From contig LPNY01000209.1 in assembly GCA_001655195.1 (NCBI GenBank), positions 28,756 through 92,755 on the forward strand: DNA of 64,000 nucleotides, in the 5' to 3' direction. The stretch comes from Arcobacter sp. EP1. GTDB lineage: Bacteria > Campylobacterota > Campylobacteria > Campylobacterales > Arcobacteraceae. Both the position numbers and the translations under genes were made by a program. Positions 34,074-44,162 of this stretch are shown one piece after another; position 1 is the first letter of the stretch, and every line of letters starts with the position of its first letter. The notes beneath the pieces are model-generated. The model saw only the letters and a program-made list of their open reading frames with translations. It did no database searches and was not told the DNA's origin.

Positions 34074-34883
34074 ATGAGTATTATTAAACATGATTTTGAA
34101 AAAATGAATGTAACAAAAATTAAAAATGCTAAAAACACTAAAAAACTTACAATGATTACAGCTTATGATGCACTTTTTGCCAAACTATTTGAAGAGATAG
34201 CCGATATGATTTTAGTAGGAGATAGCCTAAATATGTCTTTTGCAGGTAAACCAGACACCCTATCAGCAACGTTAGATCAAATGATTTACCATACAAATGC
34301 TGTTTGTACTGGTGCGCCAAAAGCTTTTACTATTTTAGATATGCCTTTTGGAACATACATCAATAAAGATGAAGCATTAACCAACGCTGTCAAAGTTTAC
34401 CAAGAAACAAATGCTGCTGCTATTAAAATTGAAGGTGGAGAAGATAGAGCACATATTATTGAGCATCTCACTAAAAACTCAATTGCAGTGATGGGACACA
34501 TCGGTCTGATGCCACAATATGTGCGAAGTGAAGGCGGTTATAAAGTTAGAGGTAAAACACAAGACGATACTGAGCAACTTATTCGTGATGCAATTGCTGT
34601 TGAAAAAGCAGGCGCATTTTCTATTGTTATTGAAGGTGTCATGAGTGATGCGGCTCAAAAAATTACCCAAGCAGTTAATATCCCAACCATTGGAATTGGT
34701 GCAGGAAATGTAACAGATGGTCAAGTTTTAGTTTGGTCTGATATGCTAGGTTTTTTTGAAAACTTCAAACCTAAATTTGTACGTCACTATATGAATGGTG
34801 CAAAAGATGTCAAAGAGGCAGTACAACAATATAGAAATGACGTTCAAGAAACAACTTTCCCTTCAAAAAATGAAGAGTACTAA
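34074..34883 (+). CDS. panB: 3-methyl-2-oxobutanoate hydroxymethyltransferase PanB
   Basis: A 269-residue TIM-barrel enzyme for the first step of pantothenate synthesis: transfer of a hydroxymethyl group from methylene-tetrahydrofolate to alpha-ketoisovalerate. The metal and substrate residues are in [14 protein letters not shown] and [10 protein letters not shown] (about 36-45), [21 protein letters not shown] and [15 protein letters not shown]. Length is typical. It starts with ATG behind aagga and is followed 14 nt later by ruvB, forming a panB-ruvB-transporter operon. panC and panD are not in the window. Confidence 0.96.
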   Translation: MSIIKHDFEKMNVTKIKNAKNTKKLTMITAYDALFAKLFEEIADMILVGDSLNMSFAGKPDTLSATLDQMIYHTNAVCTGAPKAFTILDMPFGTYINKDEALTNAVKVYQETNAAAIKIEGGEDRAHIIEHLTKNSIAVMGHIGLMPQYVRSEGGYKVRGKTQDDTEQLIRDAIAVEKAGAFSIVIEGVMSDAAQKITQAVNIPTIGIGAGNVTDGQVLVWSDMLGFFENFKPKFVRHYMNGAKDVKEAVQQYRNDVQETTFPSKNEEY

Positions 34884-34897
34884 AAGGAATAACTATC

Positions 34898-35926
34898 GTG
34901 GATAGATTAGTCGAAGTTGAACAAATCTCTTTTGAAGAAGATAACCAAGAAGTGAGTCTTCGCCCTTCTTCATGGGATGATTATATTGGTCAAGAAAAAA
35001 TCAAAAAAAACCTACGTGTTTTTATAGAAGCTTCTAAAAAACGAAACGAAGCACTAGACCATATTCTGTTTTATGGACCTCCTGGTCTTGGAAAAACAAC
35101 ACTTTCATATTTAATATCAAGTGAGATGAACTCCAATATTAAAATAACGGCTGGTCCTATGATTGAAAAAAGTGGTGATTTAGCGGCAATTTTAACCAAT
35201 CTCGAAGAGGGAGATATTCTTTTTATTGATGAAATTCATAGATTAAGCCCAGCAGTTGAAGAGATACTCTATCCTGCTATGGAAGATTATCGCTTAGATA
35301 TTATTATTGGTTCAGGACCAGCTGCACAAACGGTCAAAATTGACCTACCTCGATTTACACTCATTGGTGCTACTACACGAGCAGGAATGCTTTCTAATCC
35401 ACTTCGTGAACGATTTGGTATGCATTTTAGGATGCAATTTTATAATCATGATGAATTATCAAAAATCATTCAAATTGCCTCTAAAAAATTAGAAAAAGAA
35501 GCCTTACAAGATGGTGCGTTAGAAATTGCACGAAGAAGCCGAGGAACACCTAGAATCGCACTAAGACTCTTACGTCGTGTTCGTGATTTTGCAGAAGTTG
35601 AAAATGAAGAAAAGATTAATTTAGCTCGTTGTCACTATGCTCTTGATGAATTAGGAGTAAGTGAAACAGGTTTTGATGAAATGGATATCAATCTTCTTGA
35701 ACTACTCGTTTCAAATAAAGGAAAACCAATGGGTCTTTCTACTATGGCCGCAGCTCTTAGTGAAGATGAAGGTACTATTGAAGATGCAATAGAACCATAC
35801 CTTTTAGCTAACGGTTATATTGAACGAACTGCACGTGGACGAGTTGCTAGTGTAAAAACATATGAGCTTTTTAGATTGTCCTATCCAGGAAATGAAAAAC
35901 TAGAATCAGAAGGAACTCTATTTTGA
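34898..35926 (+). CDS. ruvB: Holliday junction ATP-dependent DNA helicase RuvB
   Basis: A 342-residue AAA+ motor that drives branch migration with RuvA. Walker A is GPPGLGKTT (about 61-69), Walker [10 protein letters not shown], sensor region [19 protein letters not shown], and a C-terminal winged helix with [18 protein letters not shown] and [13 protein letters not shown]. Start is GTG at 34898, 14 nt after panB, with aagga upstream. Its stop overlaps the TTG of the following transporter gene. Length and motifs are standard. Confidence 0.97.
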   Translation: MDRLVEVEQISFEEDNQEVSLRPSSWDDYIGQEKIKKNLRVFIEASKKRNEALDHILFYGPPGLGKTTLSYLISSEMNSNIKITAGPMIEKSGDLAAILTNLEEGDILFIDEIHRLSPAVEEILYPAMEDYRLDIIIGSGPAAQTVKIDLPRFTLIGATTRAGMLSNPLRERFGMHFRMQFYNHDELSKIIQIASKKLEKEALQDGALEIARRSRGTPRIALRLLRRVRDFAEVENEEKINLARCHYALDELGVSETGFDEMDINLLELLVSNKGKPMGLSTMAAALSEDEGTIEDAIEPYLLANGYIERTARGRVASVKTYELFRLSYPGNEKLESEGTLF

Positions 35927-36990
35927 GACCACAATACTTTTTAGTTGCTTTAGCAATCGTAACAATCTTTTTTATGTTTGAGCTTTTTGGTCCCTTTTTA
36001 AAACCAATGATTGTTGCCCTACTTTTGGCAGTGGCAACAAACTCTCTAAATGTTTATATTTCCAATCGAATTCCAAGTAACTTTATAAGTTCATTGATTA
36101 TGACAATTTTTTTAACAGCTATTTTCTTCGTGCCCGTCTTATATTGTATTTTTTCATTTGCCACTTTAATTAATAAAATCGATCAAAATGCATTAATTAA
36201 TATCTTTAATGTGGTACAAGAATGGGTTGAAAATATGCCAAATGATTTACTCTTTGTTAAAGAGCATTTAATGGAAATTTTAAATAAAGTTGATATTCCT
36301 GAATTTATTCAATCATTACTCTCCTTTGGTGCTTATTTAGGGAAAAACTCCGCACAGTTTATTATTGATATGGTAATGATTTTAATTTTCTACTTCTTCT
36401 ATAACTTTTATGGAAAACAGTTATCTCACTATTTAAAAGATGCACTACCCCTTAAAAAAGAGGATTCAAATGCACTTTTTCATGAGTCATCTAATGTAAT
36501 GAGTGTTGTTTTATACTCAATTTTAGCCACTGCTGTTCTTGAAGGGTTTCTTTTTGGTATTTTTGTCTCATTCTTTGGCTATGATGGAATTCTTTTAGGA
36601 GTCCTTTATGGTTTTGCCTCACTCATTCCTGTTATTGGAGGAATGGTTATGTGGCTACCAGTTGCTATCTACGAAGGGTTTACTGGAAGCACAGGATATG
36701 CTGTTGCAATTGCTTTATACTCAATTATTGTCATTTCAATCATTGCCGATACATTTATAAAGCCTGTTATTATTAAATATATCAATCAAAGGGTTGTAAA
36801 AACACCTTCTGATGTCAATGAAATACTTATCTTTTTTGCTATTGTTGCAGGTCTGTCAACATTTGGATTTTGGGGGATGATTATAGGACCAGCTATGGTT
36901 ACTTTCTTTATTTCCTTAGTACAACTATTAAAAAAGTACTCTGATAATTTTTATACCAACGATTATCATTCCAAAACAGATAAAAGTTAA
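35923..36990 (+). CDS. AI-2E family (PerM/TqsA-like) membrane protein
   Basis: A 355-residue polytopic protein with about eight helices and the family's central soluble segment (about 90-125). The C-terminal [20 protein letters not shown] and [18 protein letters not shown] motifs are typical of AI-2E transporters. Substrates in this family range from autoinducer-2 to Na+/H+, so no substrate is assigned. Start TTG at 35923 overlaps the ruvB stop by 4 nt, so translation is coupled. It ends 6 nt before a convergent LRR gene with no clear terminator between. Confidence 0.85.
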   Translation: MRPQYFLVALAIVTIFFMFELFGPFLKPMIVALLLAVATNSLNVYISNRIPSNFISSLIMTIFLTAIFFVPVLYCIFSFATLINKIDQNALINIFNVVQEWVENMPNDLLFVKEHLMEILNKVDIPEFIQSLLSFGAYLGKNSAQFIIDMVMILIFYFFYNFYGKQLSHYLKDALPLKKEDSNALFHESSNVMSVVLYSILATAVLEGFLFGIFVSFFGYDGILLGVLYGFASLIPVIGGMVMWLPVAIYEGFTGSTGYAVAIALYSIIVISIIADTFIKPVIIKYINQRVVKTPSDVNEILIFFAIVAGLSTFGFWGMIIGPAMVTFFISLVQLLKKYSDNFYTNDYHSKTDKS

Positions 36991-36996
36991 TCCTGA

Positions 36997-38097
36997 TTAG
37001 GAAAAGTTAATTACATTGCTATGAACAAGCGTATCTAACTCATTTGGTATATTAACAGCTTTATCAACCTCTAACCAAGTGAGTTGGTCCAACTGGGCTA
37101 ATTCACTTGGAAGATTTTTTAGTTCATTATTTGATAAATTAACCTCAGTTAAATTTTTTAAATTTCCAATACTATTAGGCAATGTAATCAAACAGTTATT
37201 AGATATCCACAACTCTTTTAGGCTCTCCATTACTCCGATTTCTTTAGGTAAGTTTGCTAACTTGTTATTATAAACCCATAAGTCGGTGAGTTTTTTAAGT
37301 TTTCCTATACTTTTTGGTAATTGAGTTAAACGATTATCATACAGCCAAAGATACTCTAGCTCTTTCAATTCTCCAACACTTTCAGGTAAAACTTCTAGAT
37401 AGTTATTATTGACTAAAAGTTCTGTTAAGTTTTTTAAATCACCAATATTTGTAGGTAAGGTCTCTAAACGGTTATCAAAAAGACTCAAGCTTTCTAAACT
37501 TGAAAGTTTTGTTAAACTCTCTGGTAAACTAGTTAATCGATTTCCTAAAACATTTAATTTTTTTAAGCTTTTTAATCTACCAATATTTTTAGGAAGTTCA
37601 ATTAAACAATTTCCTAAAGTACTTAACACTTCTAAATTAGAGAGTTTACAAATCTCATCAGGAAGTTTTGATAAATTATTTTTAGAAAGACTTAACTCTG
37701 TTAGGTTTTGTAAATTTGCAATCTCTTTAGGGATAAATCGTAATCTATTTTTATACAAGTGCAGCTTTTTTAAGTTGGTTAAATTACAAATCTCTTTTGG
37801 CAAATAGGTTAAATTATATTTGTATAAATTGAGTTCTTCTAAGTTTAGCAAACTCTCTTTGTCCCTTGGAATTCCTCTGGTATACCGTTTATTAAAACCT
37901 TTTTGAACCACATGCAAGTCATGAATTTTATTCTCATCAGCCCAATCCCAAAGTCTTGCAATCCAATCATCATTAGTGTGTAGAACAAGGGAGGAAGAGA
38001 GAATTTTATCAGTAATAGACATCAAAGCATGTGTTCGATTTAAAGCCACATAAGTTGTCTCTTGTCTAACAACAATACTTCTACTACGACTTGTCAT
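36997..38097 (-). CDS. Leucine-rich-repeat protein, 11-12 repeats of 23 residues
   Basis: A 366-residue protein with no signal peptide. After an N-terminal region of about 85 residues come eleven regular 23-residue repeats of the form LxxLxxLxLxxNxLxxLPxxIGx plus a partial twelfth, giving an uninterrupted solenoid. Such repeats resemble bacterial SDS22/plant-like cytosolic LRRs used for protein binding. It starts 9 nt after the J-domain-like gene ends, so the pair is probably co-expressed. The N-terminal part (WIARLWDWADENKIHD) recurs in bacterial LRR proteins. Function is unknown; an adaptor or substrate-recognition role is plausible. Confidence 0.85.
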   Translation of the reverse strand: MTSRSRSIVVRQETTYVALNRTHALMSITDKILSSSLVLHTNDDWIARLWDWADENKIHDLHVVQKGFNKRYTRGIPRDKESLLNLEELNLYKYNLTYLPKEICNLTNLKKLHLYKNRLRFIPKEIANLQNLTELSLSKNNLSKLPDEICKLSNLEVLSTLGNCLIELPKNIGRLKSLKKLNVLGNRLTSLPESLTKLSSLESLSLFDNRLETLPTNIGDLKNLTELLVNNNYLEVLPESVGELKELEYLWLYDNRLTQLPKSIGKLKKLTDLWVYNNKLANLPKEIGVMESLKELWISNNCLITLPNSIGNLKNLTEVNLSNNELKNLPSELAQLDQLTWLEVDKAVNIPNELDTLVHSNVINFS

Positions 38098-38106
38098 ATT
38101 TTACCT

Positions 38107-39042
38107 TTAAACCATTTGTGAGGCTTCGCTCATATTTTCCATAATACTCTCTTTTTCATCCAGTAACTCTTCACGTTTACGCTCAAAATACTCATCTAAA
38201 TCAACAATTTTATTGACTAAGATAAATGTTCCATTTTTCTTAATAGCTTCAATCTCTATTTTTATTGCTTTTATTTTCTCTCTGGTTACTTTTATTTTAC
38301 GTTTTAAAATTTGTGTATCAAAGAGGGAATCAGAAGTTACAGTAAAACTCTCTCCAGTTAACAGAAGTTCTAAAATTTCTGAAATCTTTTTAATATCGTT
38401 ATGCTGATATGCTGCATTTAACTCTTTAAATATCTCTTCTGCTTTTTCCTTTTTTTCATCTTCTATAATATCAGGATGACATAGTTTACTGGCCTTTTTA
38501 TAGAGACGTTTTAACTCTTTTTTCTCCTGCTTACTTAATTCTATTGGGTCATCTAAATGGTATTTTTTTAACTCTTCATGAAAGTCTTCAAAATCCTTTT
38601 TTGCCTCTAAATACTCAGTTTCAAATGATTTTGAATTTTTATACATAAACTCATAATACTCTTCTCTAAGCACCAATATTTCTTCAATAAGTGTTCCTAG
38701 TTCTTTATGGTAACGTGCATTAAAATCGTTAATAAGATTGTGATATTCTTCAACCTTACAACTGTAAACTAAAAACTGTTTCTCTAAAACTTTTAGCTCT
38801 AGTTTTAACCCCATTACCTCTTTATCTTCATAAGGAACTAAAGAAGTAAACTTCTGGATGTAACTATCTATTAACGGAACAACTTTTTGAAAGTCAGTAT
38901 TTTTAATAAGATTCAAAATCTCTTCAACATCGTTATCGACAGTTAACTGTGCTAGTTTCGAAGTTTGAAACTCCACAGTTTCATCATCTTCAATAGCGAT
39001 ACAATGTTTTATAATTTCCAATCGTTTTATAATCTGCTTCAT
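38107..39042 (-). CDS. J-domain-like coiled-coil protein paired with LRR gene
   Basis: A 311-residue cytosolic protein. A helical N-terminal part (about 1-155) precedes a J-domain-like segment near 168-222: KELKRLYKKASKLCHPDI with the HPD signature of DnaJ proteins, followed by EEIFKELNAAYQHNDI. A coiled coil makes up the C-terminus. The loop is shorter than in classical DnaJ. ATG at 39042 has aagga upstream. With the LRR protein directly downstream it could form a chaperone-recruiting module in which the LRR selects substrates and this protein calls DnaK. That is inference from the gene pair. Confidence 0.72.
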   Translation of the reverse strand: MKQIIKRLEIIKHCIAIEDDETVEFQTSKLAQLTVDNDVEEILNLIKNTDFQKVVPLIDSYIQKFTSLVPYEDKEVMGLKLELKVLEKQFLVYSCKVEEYHNLINDFNARYHKELGTLIEEILVLREEYYEFMYKNSKSFETEYLEAKKDFEDFHEELKKYHLDDPIELSKQEKKELKRLYKKASKLCHPDIIEDEKKEKAEEIFKELNAAYQHNDIKKISEILELLLTGESFTVTSDSLFDTQILKRKIKVTREKIKAIKIEIEAIKKNGTFILVNKIVDLDEYFERKREELLDEKESIMENMSEASQMV

Positions 39043-39170
39043 ACTATCCTTAATACCTAATACATCACACCATATTATACAAAATGTTTAAGGAACATTA
39101 TCTTGATTTAAAAATAGAAAAGAAATTTTTGTTAAATTTATAAAAATAATTCGAGAGTTTATTTGTAAAT

Positions 39171-39195
39171 AAAAGTCCGACAAAATCGGACTTTT
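39171..39195 (-). terminator. Terminator of the FTR-rhodanese gene
   Basis: A perfect 10-bp stem (aaaagtccga / tcggactttt) with a 5-nt loop about 85 nt after the FTR-rhodanese stop. Read on the minus strand the stem ends in TTTT and continues ATTTAC. Confidence 0.72.
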
Positions 39196-39278
39196 AAGAG
39201 TATATTAAAGAAGTTTAAAAAAATACTTCTTTATATTTATGCTAAATTTAAGAAAGATACAATCTAATTAAGTTGATT

Positions 39279-40025
39279 TTACTCTTCACCACTTGTCATC
39301 TCACCTTGAAATCCAACAATTCCGTGAAGTAAGTTTGATACTTGATTAAATCCTAAATCTTTCATCATTCTTTGACAATAAGCACTTCTGCTACCGATAT
39401 GACAATAAACAACACACGGTACTGTTTTTTTTGTTTCTAGTTGGTCTAAAGCGTTGTAAAAGGAAGTTGTCGGAACTAAATAATCTGTTCCAACAATTCG
39501 AGAACCTACCCACTCCATCCATTCGCGAACATCTACTAAATTAAATTGAATGACTCCTGCTTCTCTCGCTTCTAATAAAGATTGTAACTCATCAGAGTCA
39601 ATATTCTCTTTTTGTAAAAGTAATGAACACTCTTCATGACTCAATCCTCTAAAATGTGTATGTGTAGCTTCTTCAATAGCTTGTTCTACTGCACAATTCT
39701 TTGCATATTCAGGTGTACAAAAAATTCCACATCGGCACTTTCCATCCTTTGGGATTTCCTCTTCTAGGGCTGGAGTACATGGACAAATACGGTTGTCTGC
39801 TTCTTTTTGTTCCTCTTTTGTCTCGCCTACAACCATGAAACAAGGGCAAAAACGTTTTCCGTAAATTAGTTTGTTTCGTGTCAAACCTTGTTGTACTGAT
39901 TCGTTTACATCATCTTCTGGATTATAAACAAATCCAAACTGATCACACACTTTTTGGGTAAACTGTTTTGTAAGTTCTAATTGAGTTTGGAATTCATTTG
40001 AATCAACATCGAGTTTTTTTATCAT
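39279..40025 (-). CDS. Ferredoxin:thioredoxin reductase catalytic domain-rhodanese fusion
   Basis: A 248-residue cytosolic fusion. The N-terminal part carries the cysteine signature of the FTR catalytic (beta) subunit: CPC at 60-62, CPC at 81-83 and CRCGIFC at 97-103, which hold a 4Fe-4S cluster next to the redox disulfide. From about residue 125 a rhodanese domain follows, with LVDVREWMEW and the active-site loop YCHIGSRS near 206. FTR moves electrons from ferredoxin to a disulfide; rhodanese moves sulfane sulfur. The fusion suggests a ferredoxin-driven persulfide or disulfide reductase. No ferredoxin or thioredoxin gene is adjacent. The rhodanese Cys and both CPC pairs are intact, so both halves look active. 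Confidence 0.85.
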   Translation of the reverse strand: MIKKLDVDSNEFQTQLELTKQFTQKVCDQFGFVYNPEDDVNESVQQGLTRNKLIYGKRFCPCFMVVGETKEEQKEADNRICPCTPALEEEIPKDGKCRCGIFCTPEYAKNCAVEQAIEEATHTHFRGLSHEECSLLLQKENIDSDELQSLLEAREAGVIQFNLVDVREWMEWVGSRIVGTDYLVPTTSFYNALDQLETKKTVPCVVYCHIGSRSAYCQRMMKDLGFNQVSNLLHGIVGFQGEMTSGEE

Positions 40026-40091
40026 TCTTTTACCTATAAATTTTTTTGAAATTATAATAAAAGAAACAAAAAGAAATCTGATAAATTAATA

Positions 40092-40760
40092 CTAAAAATC
40101 TTTCGGATGTTTTAAGGCCTCTTTGACATATTCTAAAAACTTTTTTCGAAGCATTGGTTGTGCACCTAAAGACTCTAAATGAGGAGTTGGAATTTGGCAA
40201 TCAACTAAAATAAAACCTTGTTCTTTTAAATGTTGCACAAGATGATAAAAAGCGACTTTTGAAGCATCACTTTTTTTTGCAAACATGGATTGTCCACAAA
40301 AAATATTTCCAATAACAATACCGTAACCTCCCCCTACAAGTTCTCCCTCAAAATAAGCTTCAAAAGAGTGTGCAAACCCCATCTCAAATAGTTTTTCATT
40401 AGCTTCAACTATTTCAGGCAGTATCCATGTCTTTTCTTGTCCGTTTCTAGGCATGGTTGCACAAGCAGTCATAACTTCATTAAAGTTGCTATCAAATTTA
40501 ATTTCATAGATATTTTTGTCAATTGTTTTTTGTAAAGATTTGGAGACTTTTAGTTGCTCTAAAAAAAGCACAAACCTTGGATTTGGACTCCACCACAAAA
40601 TAGGATCACCTTCGTTATACCAAGGGAAAATTCCATTCATATAGGCTTTTATAATACGGTTAGGATTTAAGTCACCACCATAAGCAACAACTCCTTGAGG
40701 ACTTGCATCATTAGCACTTGGAAAGGTATAAGAAAATTTATCTAAAGGAAAGATATTCAA
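40092..40760 (-). CDS. aat: Leucyl/phenylalanyl-tRNA-protein transferase Aat
   Basis: A 222-residue N-end rule enzyme that adds Leu or Phe to proteins with N-terminal Lys or Arg. Diagnostic motifs are FPSANDASPQGVVAYGGDL, GIFPWYNEGDPILWWSPNPR (about 39-58), GGGYGIVIGNIFCGQSMF and VDCQIPTPHLESLGA. Length is typical. It lies between a cytochrome gene and the FTR-rhodanese gene. The ClpA/ClpS genes that consume its products follow upstream within 1 kb on the same strand. Confidence 0.95.
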   Translation of the reverse strand: MNIFPLDKFSYTFPSANDASPQGVVAYGGDLNPNRIIKAYMNGIFPWYNEGDPILWWSPNPRFVLFLEQLKVSKSLQKTIDKNIYEIKFDSNFNEVMTACATMPRNGQEKTWILPEIVEANEKLFEMGFAHSFEAYFEGELVGGGYGIVIGNIFCGQSMFAKKSDASKVAFYHLVQHLKEQGFILVDCQIPTPHLESLGAQPMLRKKFLEYVKEALKHPKDF

Positions 40761-40809
40761 TATAATCCTTGAAATGGTTTCAAAGATTATATCAAATTAT
40801 AAAAAGTTT

Positions 40810-41448
40810 TTATTTAAGTTGGAAAATATATTCGGCAAGAAGATTAATATCTTCTTCATTTAAGTTTGAAACTTGACCCGTCATAAGGACTTTCATAGCT
40901 CCTCCGTAACTTCCATTTTTATATCCATTTAAAGCAGCAACTGTTCGCTCTACTTCCCAACCTTGGATAACTTCAGATTTATTAAGTGCAGATCGTTCTG
41001 CTTTTTGTCCATGACAACCTGCACATTTTAAATATAAATCTTTTACTTGTGTATTTTCCAAAATATCATTTTGTTTTTCTTCAATCACTTGGTCTATTTG
41101 AGAATCTAGTTCTTTTTTAACTTCATTCACTTTTTCAACGGCAACTGCTGAAATCTCTTTTGTCTGTTTTGCAACTTCTTTTACAACAACTTTTGACTCT
41201 TCTGAAATCTTTTGAACCATCTTTCCTGACTCTTTAGATAACTCCTCTGCCATTTTTGCAGCAACATCAATTGCATCGCTAGTTGTTGCTTTTAGGTTGT
41301 TTGCAACTTCTTGTATTTTTGTCTCTTCTTTTTTCTCTTCAATAACTACTTTAGGTTGTACAACTACCTGTTTCTCTTCTTTTTGCTCACCACAACCTGA
41401 AAAAAATAGTGTTAATAAAACCACTGAACTTAATAAAAATCGCATCAA
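40810..41448 (-). CDS. Monohaem cytochrome c lipoprotein with coiled-coil linker
   Basis: A 212-residue protein with a lipoprotein signal (LLTLFFSGCG, lipobox Cys19). A long charged, Lys/Glu/Val-rich stalk (about 22-130) follows, then one class I cytochrome c domain with CAGCHG (about 141-146) and a Met ligand candidate in VLMTGQVS near 188. It is probably an outer- or inner-membrane-anchored electron carrier on a flexible stalk, similar to the CccA-type cytochromes of this group. Partner unknown. It starts about 40 nt after clpA on the same strand. Confidence 0.83.
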   Translation of the reverse strand: MMRFLLSSVVLLTLFFSGCGEQKEEKQVVVQPKVVIEEKKEETKIQEVANNLKATTSDAIDVAAKMAEELSKESGKMVQKISEESKVVVKEVAKQTKEISAVAVEKVNEVKKELDSQIDQVIEEKQNDILENTQVKDLYLKCAGCHGQKAERSALNKSEVIQGWEVERTVAALNGYKNGSYGGAMKVLMTGQVSNLNEEDINLLAEYIFQLK

Positions 41449-41490
41449 ACATCCTTATAAATATTTTTACTATTATAGCAAATAATAATT

Positions 41491-43704
41491 TTAATTACTT
41501 TCAAAACTGAACGTAAACTCTTTTTTTACAAAATCGATAGATACTTGTCCGCCATTTTTAAGTTTTCCAAATAAAATCTCATCTGTTAGTGGCATTTTTA
41601 TTTTATCTGATATCACTCTATTTAGTGGCCGCGCACCCATCTCTTTATCATATCCCAATCGTGCTAACTCTTTTTTTGCTCTATTTGAGATAACAATCTC
41701 AATATTCTTATCACTGATTTGCTCTGACATATCCCCGATAAATTTTCCAACAACTTTAGAAACAATATCTAAACTCAGTGACACAAAAGACACAACACCA
41801 TCTAATCTGTTTCTAAACTCAGGAGCAAAGAATTTTTTAATAGCTTTTCCTTCGTTTAGACTATCATCTTTTGCAAATCCCATAACGTTGGCTTCAGAAG
41901 AACCAAGATTAGAAGTCATAATTAAAATAACATTTTGGAAATCTGCTACATTTCCATTGTTATCAGTTAGTGCTGCATTATCCATTACTTGAAGAAGCAC
42001 TGACATTAAATCAGGATGCGCTTTTTCTATTTCATCTAATAACAGTACACAGTGAGGATGTTTTCTAATGGCTTCAGTTAAAAGTCCACCATTTTCAAAA
42101 CCTACATACCCAGCAGGTGCACCAATAAGTCTTGAGATTGTATGTGCTTCCATATATTCACTCATATCAAAGCGCTCAAAATGAATCCCTAATTGTGTTG
42201 ATAACTCTTTGGCTACCTCAGTTTTACCAACACCTGTTGGTCCAGTGAAAAGAAAACTTCCAATAGGTTTAGCATCACCACCAAGACCTGCACGGTTTAC
42301 TTTGATTGCTCTAACAATAGAAGTAATAGCTTCATTTTGACCAAATACCCGTTTTTGCATATTTCTTTCTAATGCTTTTAATAACGACAAGTCAGATTTT
42401 GTTGCTGATTTTGGAGGAACATGCGCCATCATACCAACAGTAGTTTCAATATCTTTTTGGGTAATAGATATGGCTTTTTTCTTTGTTCCTTCACTATTTA
42501 AATCAAGCTTTTTAGTTGCTGCAACCTCATCAATGACATCAATAGCACTATCAGGTAAAAATCTATCATTAAAATACTTTTTACTTAGCTCTACTGCCAT
42601 CTTGATGGAGTTTTTATTAAATTTAACGTTATGGTACTCTTCATATTTTGATTTTAAACCTTCTAAAATAGAAATACAATCATCAACTGTTGGTTCATTA
42701 ATATCCACCTTTGCAAAACGCCTGCTAAGAGCTTTATCTTTTGAGAAGTCATTTCTAAATTCACTAAATGTTGTTGCTCCAATACATTTTAGTTTTCCAC
42801 TAGCTAACATTGGTTTTAAAATATTTGAAGCATCCATGGCACTTCCACCAACACTTCCTGCACCAACAATAGTATGAATTTCATCAATAAATAAAATAGC
42901 ATTTGGAACAGAACTAATCTCTTTTAAGAGGGCTTTGAGTTTCTTTTCAAAATCACCTCGATATTTAGTTCCTGCTAAAAGTGATCCCATATCAAGGGAA
43001 AATAGTTTTGAATCTTTGATAGTAAAGGGAACATTTCCACTAGCAATTTCTAAAGCTAAACCTTCTGCAATGGCAGTTTTACCAACACCTGGTTCACCCA
43101 CTAAGATAGGGTTATTTTTCTTACGTCGACTTAAAATTTGAATCACACGTTTGATTTCATTTTCTCGTCCAATAACAGGATCAATTTCACCTTTTTTGGC
43201 AACTTCAACTAACTCTGTAGAGTTTTTAATCAAAACATCATTTTGTTTAACAGGAGATTCCAGCTCATCTGATTCATCTTCTTCTTTATGGGAAATCTCT
43301 TCTAAAATATCAACGCGTTCAATACCTTGCATTTTGAGTAAATACATAGCATAAGATTTTTCATTTTTTAAAATAGCAACAAACATATCATCAACAGTTG
43401 CATTACCTTTGCCCGAAGTTTGCGTATGAGCAACCATATGCTCTATGACTGATGTTAACGTTACTGTTTCAATTGGGTCTTCTTCAGTATCTTCTGGTAG
43501 CTTAGGAGTACTCTCATCAATATGCTTTTTAGTATCGTTAAATATCTTATTAGTATCTAATCCTAAATCACTAAGCATTCCTTCAATAAACTCATCATTA
43601 AGCAACATTAAAAAGATATGTTCAATTGTCAAATATTCATGTTTGCTTGTTTTTGCATAAGATACTGCTTGTGCAAATATATCTCGTAACTCTTTACTTA
43701 TCAT
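41491..43704 (-). CDS. clpA: ATP-dependent Clp protease ATP-binding subunit ClpA
   Basis: A 737-residue Hsp100 unfoldase. The N-terminal Clp_N domain (about 1-140) binds ClpS; AAA1 has Walker A GEPGVGKTA (about 200) and LFIDEIHTIVGAG; AAA2 has GPTGVGKTE (about 485), LLLDEIEKAHPD and the ClpP-binding region before the C-terminal D2 small domain. The absence of the middle coiled domain of ClpB and the presence of clpS immediately upstream (2 nt) identify it as ClpA. It unfolds N-degron substrates for ClpP. Confidence 0.95.
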   Translation of the reverse strand: MISKELRDIFAQAVSYAKTSKHEYLTIEHIFLMLLNDEFIEGMLSDLGLDTNKIFNDTKKHIDESTPKLPEDTEEDPIETVTLTSVIEHMVAHTQTSGKGNATVDDMFVAILKNEKSYAMYLLKMQGIERVDILEEISHKEEDESDELESPVKQNDVLIKNSTELVEVAKKGEIDPVIGRENEIKRVIQILSRRKKNNPILVGEPGVGKTAIAEGLALEIASGNVPFTIKDSKLFSLDMGSLLAGTKYRGDFEKKLKALLKEISSVPNAILFIDEIHTIVGAGSVGGSAMDASNILKPMLASGKLKCIGATTFSEFRNDFSKDKALSRRFAKVDINEPTVDDCISILEGLKSKYEEYHNVKFNKNSIKMAVELSKKYFNDRFLPDSAIDVIDEVAATKKLDLNSEGTKKKAISITQKDIETTVGMMAHVPPKSATKSDLSLLKALERNMQKRVFGQNEAITSIVRAIKVNRAGLGGDAKPIGSFLFTGPTGVGKTEVAKELSTQLGIHFERFDMSEYMEAHTISRLIGAPAGYVGFENGGLLTEAIRKHPHCVLLLDEIEKAHPDLMSVLLQVMDNAALTDNNGNVADFQNVILIMTSNLGSSEANVMGFAKDDSLNEGKAIKKFFAPEFRNRLDGVVSFVSLSLDIVSKVVGKFIGDMSEQISDKNIEIVISNRAKKELARLGYDKEMGARPLNRVISDKIKMPLTDEILFGKLKNGGQVSIDFVKKEFTFSFESN

Positions 43705-43706
43705 TA

Positions 43707-44006
43707 TTATTCTTCTTCCATTACAGCTTTTAAAGGATATCCCTTTGTACGTGCCATTGTTTTAACTTGGCTAACTTTTGTACTCGCAATTTCATGGCTA
43801 TAAACACCACAAAGTTCTCTACCATTATTATGAATATTCAACATTATTTTTGCCGCTTCATCGGTTGATTTTCGAAAAACCTTTACCAGTACTTCAATGA
43901 CAAAATCCATGGTTGAATAGTCATCATTTAACAAAAAAACCTTATATTTACTAGGTTCTTTCACCTCTATATCATCAGCTAACTCTATTTCAAATTCGTT
44001 TGCCAC
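43707..44006 (-). CDS. clpS: ClpS adaptor for N-degron substrates
   Basis: A 99-residue adaptor. It contains the core ClpS motif YKVFLLNDDYSTMDFVIEVL with the DD-Y-T/S-M-x-FV substrate pocket and the AKIMLNIHNNGRELCGVYSHEIA region. It delivers proteins with N-terminal Leu, Phe, Trp or Tyr to ClpAP. The start is GTG at 44006 behind aagg. Its gene pairs with clpA in the usual order. A short, Glu-rich N-terminal extension (1-17) is normal. Confidence 0.95.
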   Translation of the reverse strand: MANEFEIELADDIEVKEPSKYKVFLLNDDYSTMDFVIEVLVKVFRKSTDEAAKIMLNIHNNGRELCGVYSHEIASTKVSQVKTMARTKGYPLKAVMEEE

Positions 44007-44162
44007 TTCAAACCTTTTTTATATATTATTGTTATTTATATTTCTATTATAGCAAAAAAGAACTAACATTGGTAAAAGTTAAAAACTAAGAAATAAAATA
44101 AAAGATTTTTTTAGTTTTATATTGATAAAAGATTTTTACCCAATATATTTACGATAGATTCT

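Noticed and set aside
37079..37807. Plus-strand ORFs opposite the LRR gene
   Set aside because: Their periodic pattern is the mirror of the 69-bp LRR coding repeat.
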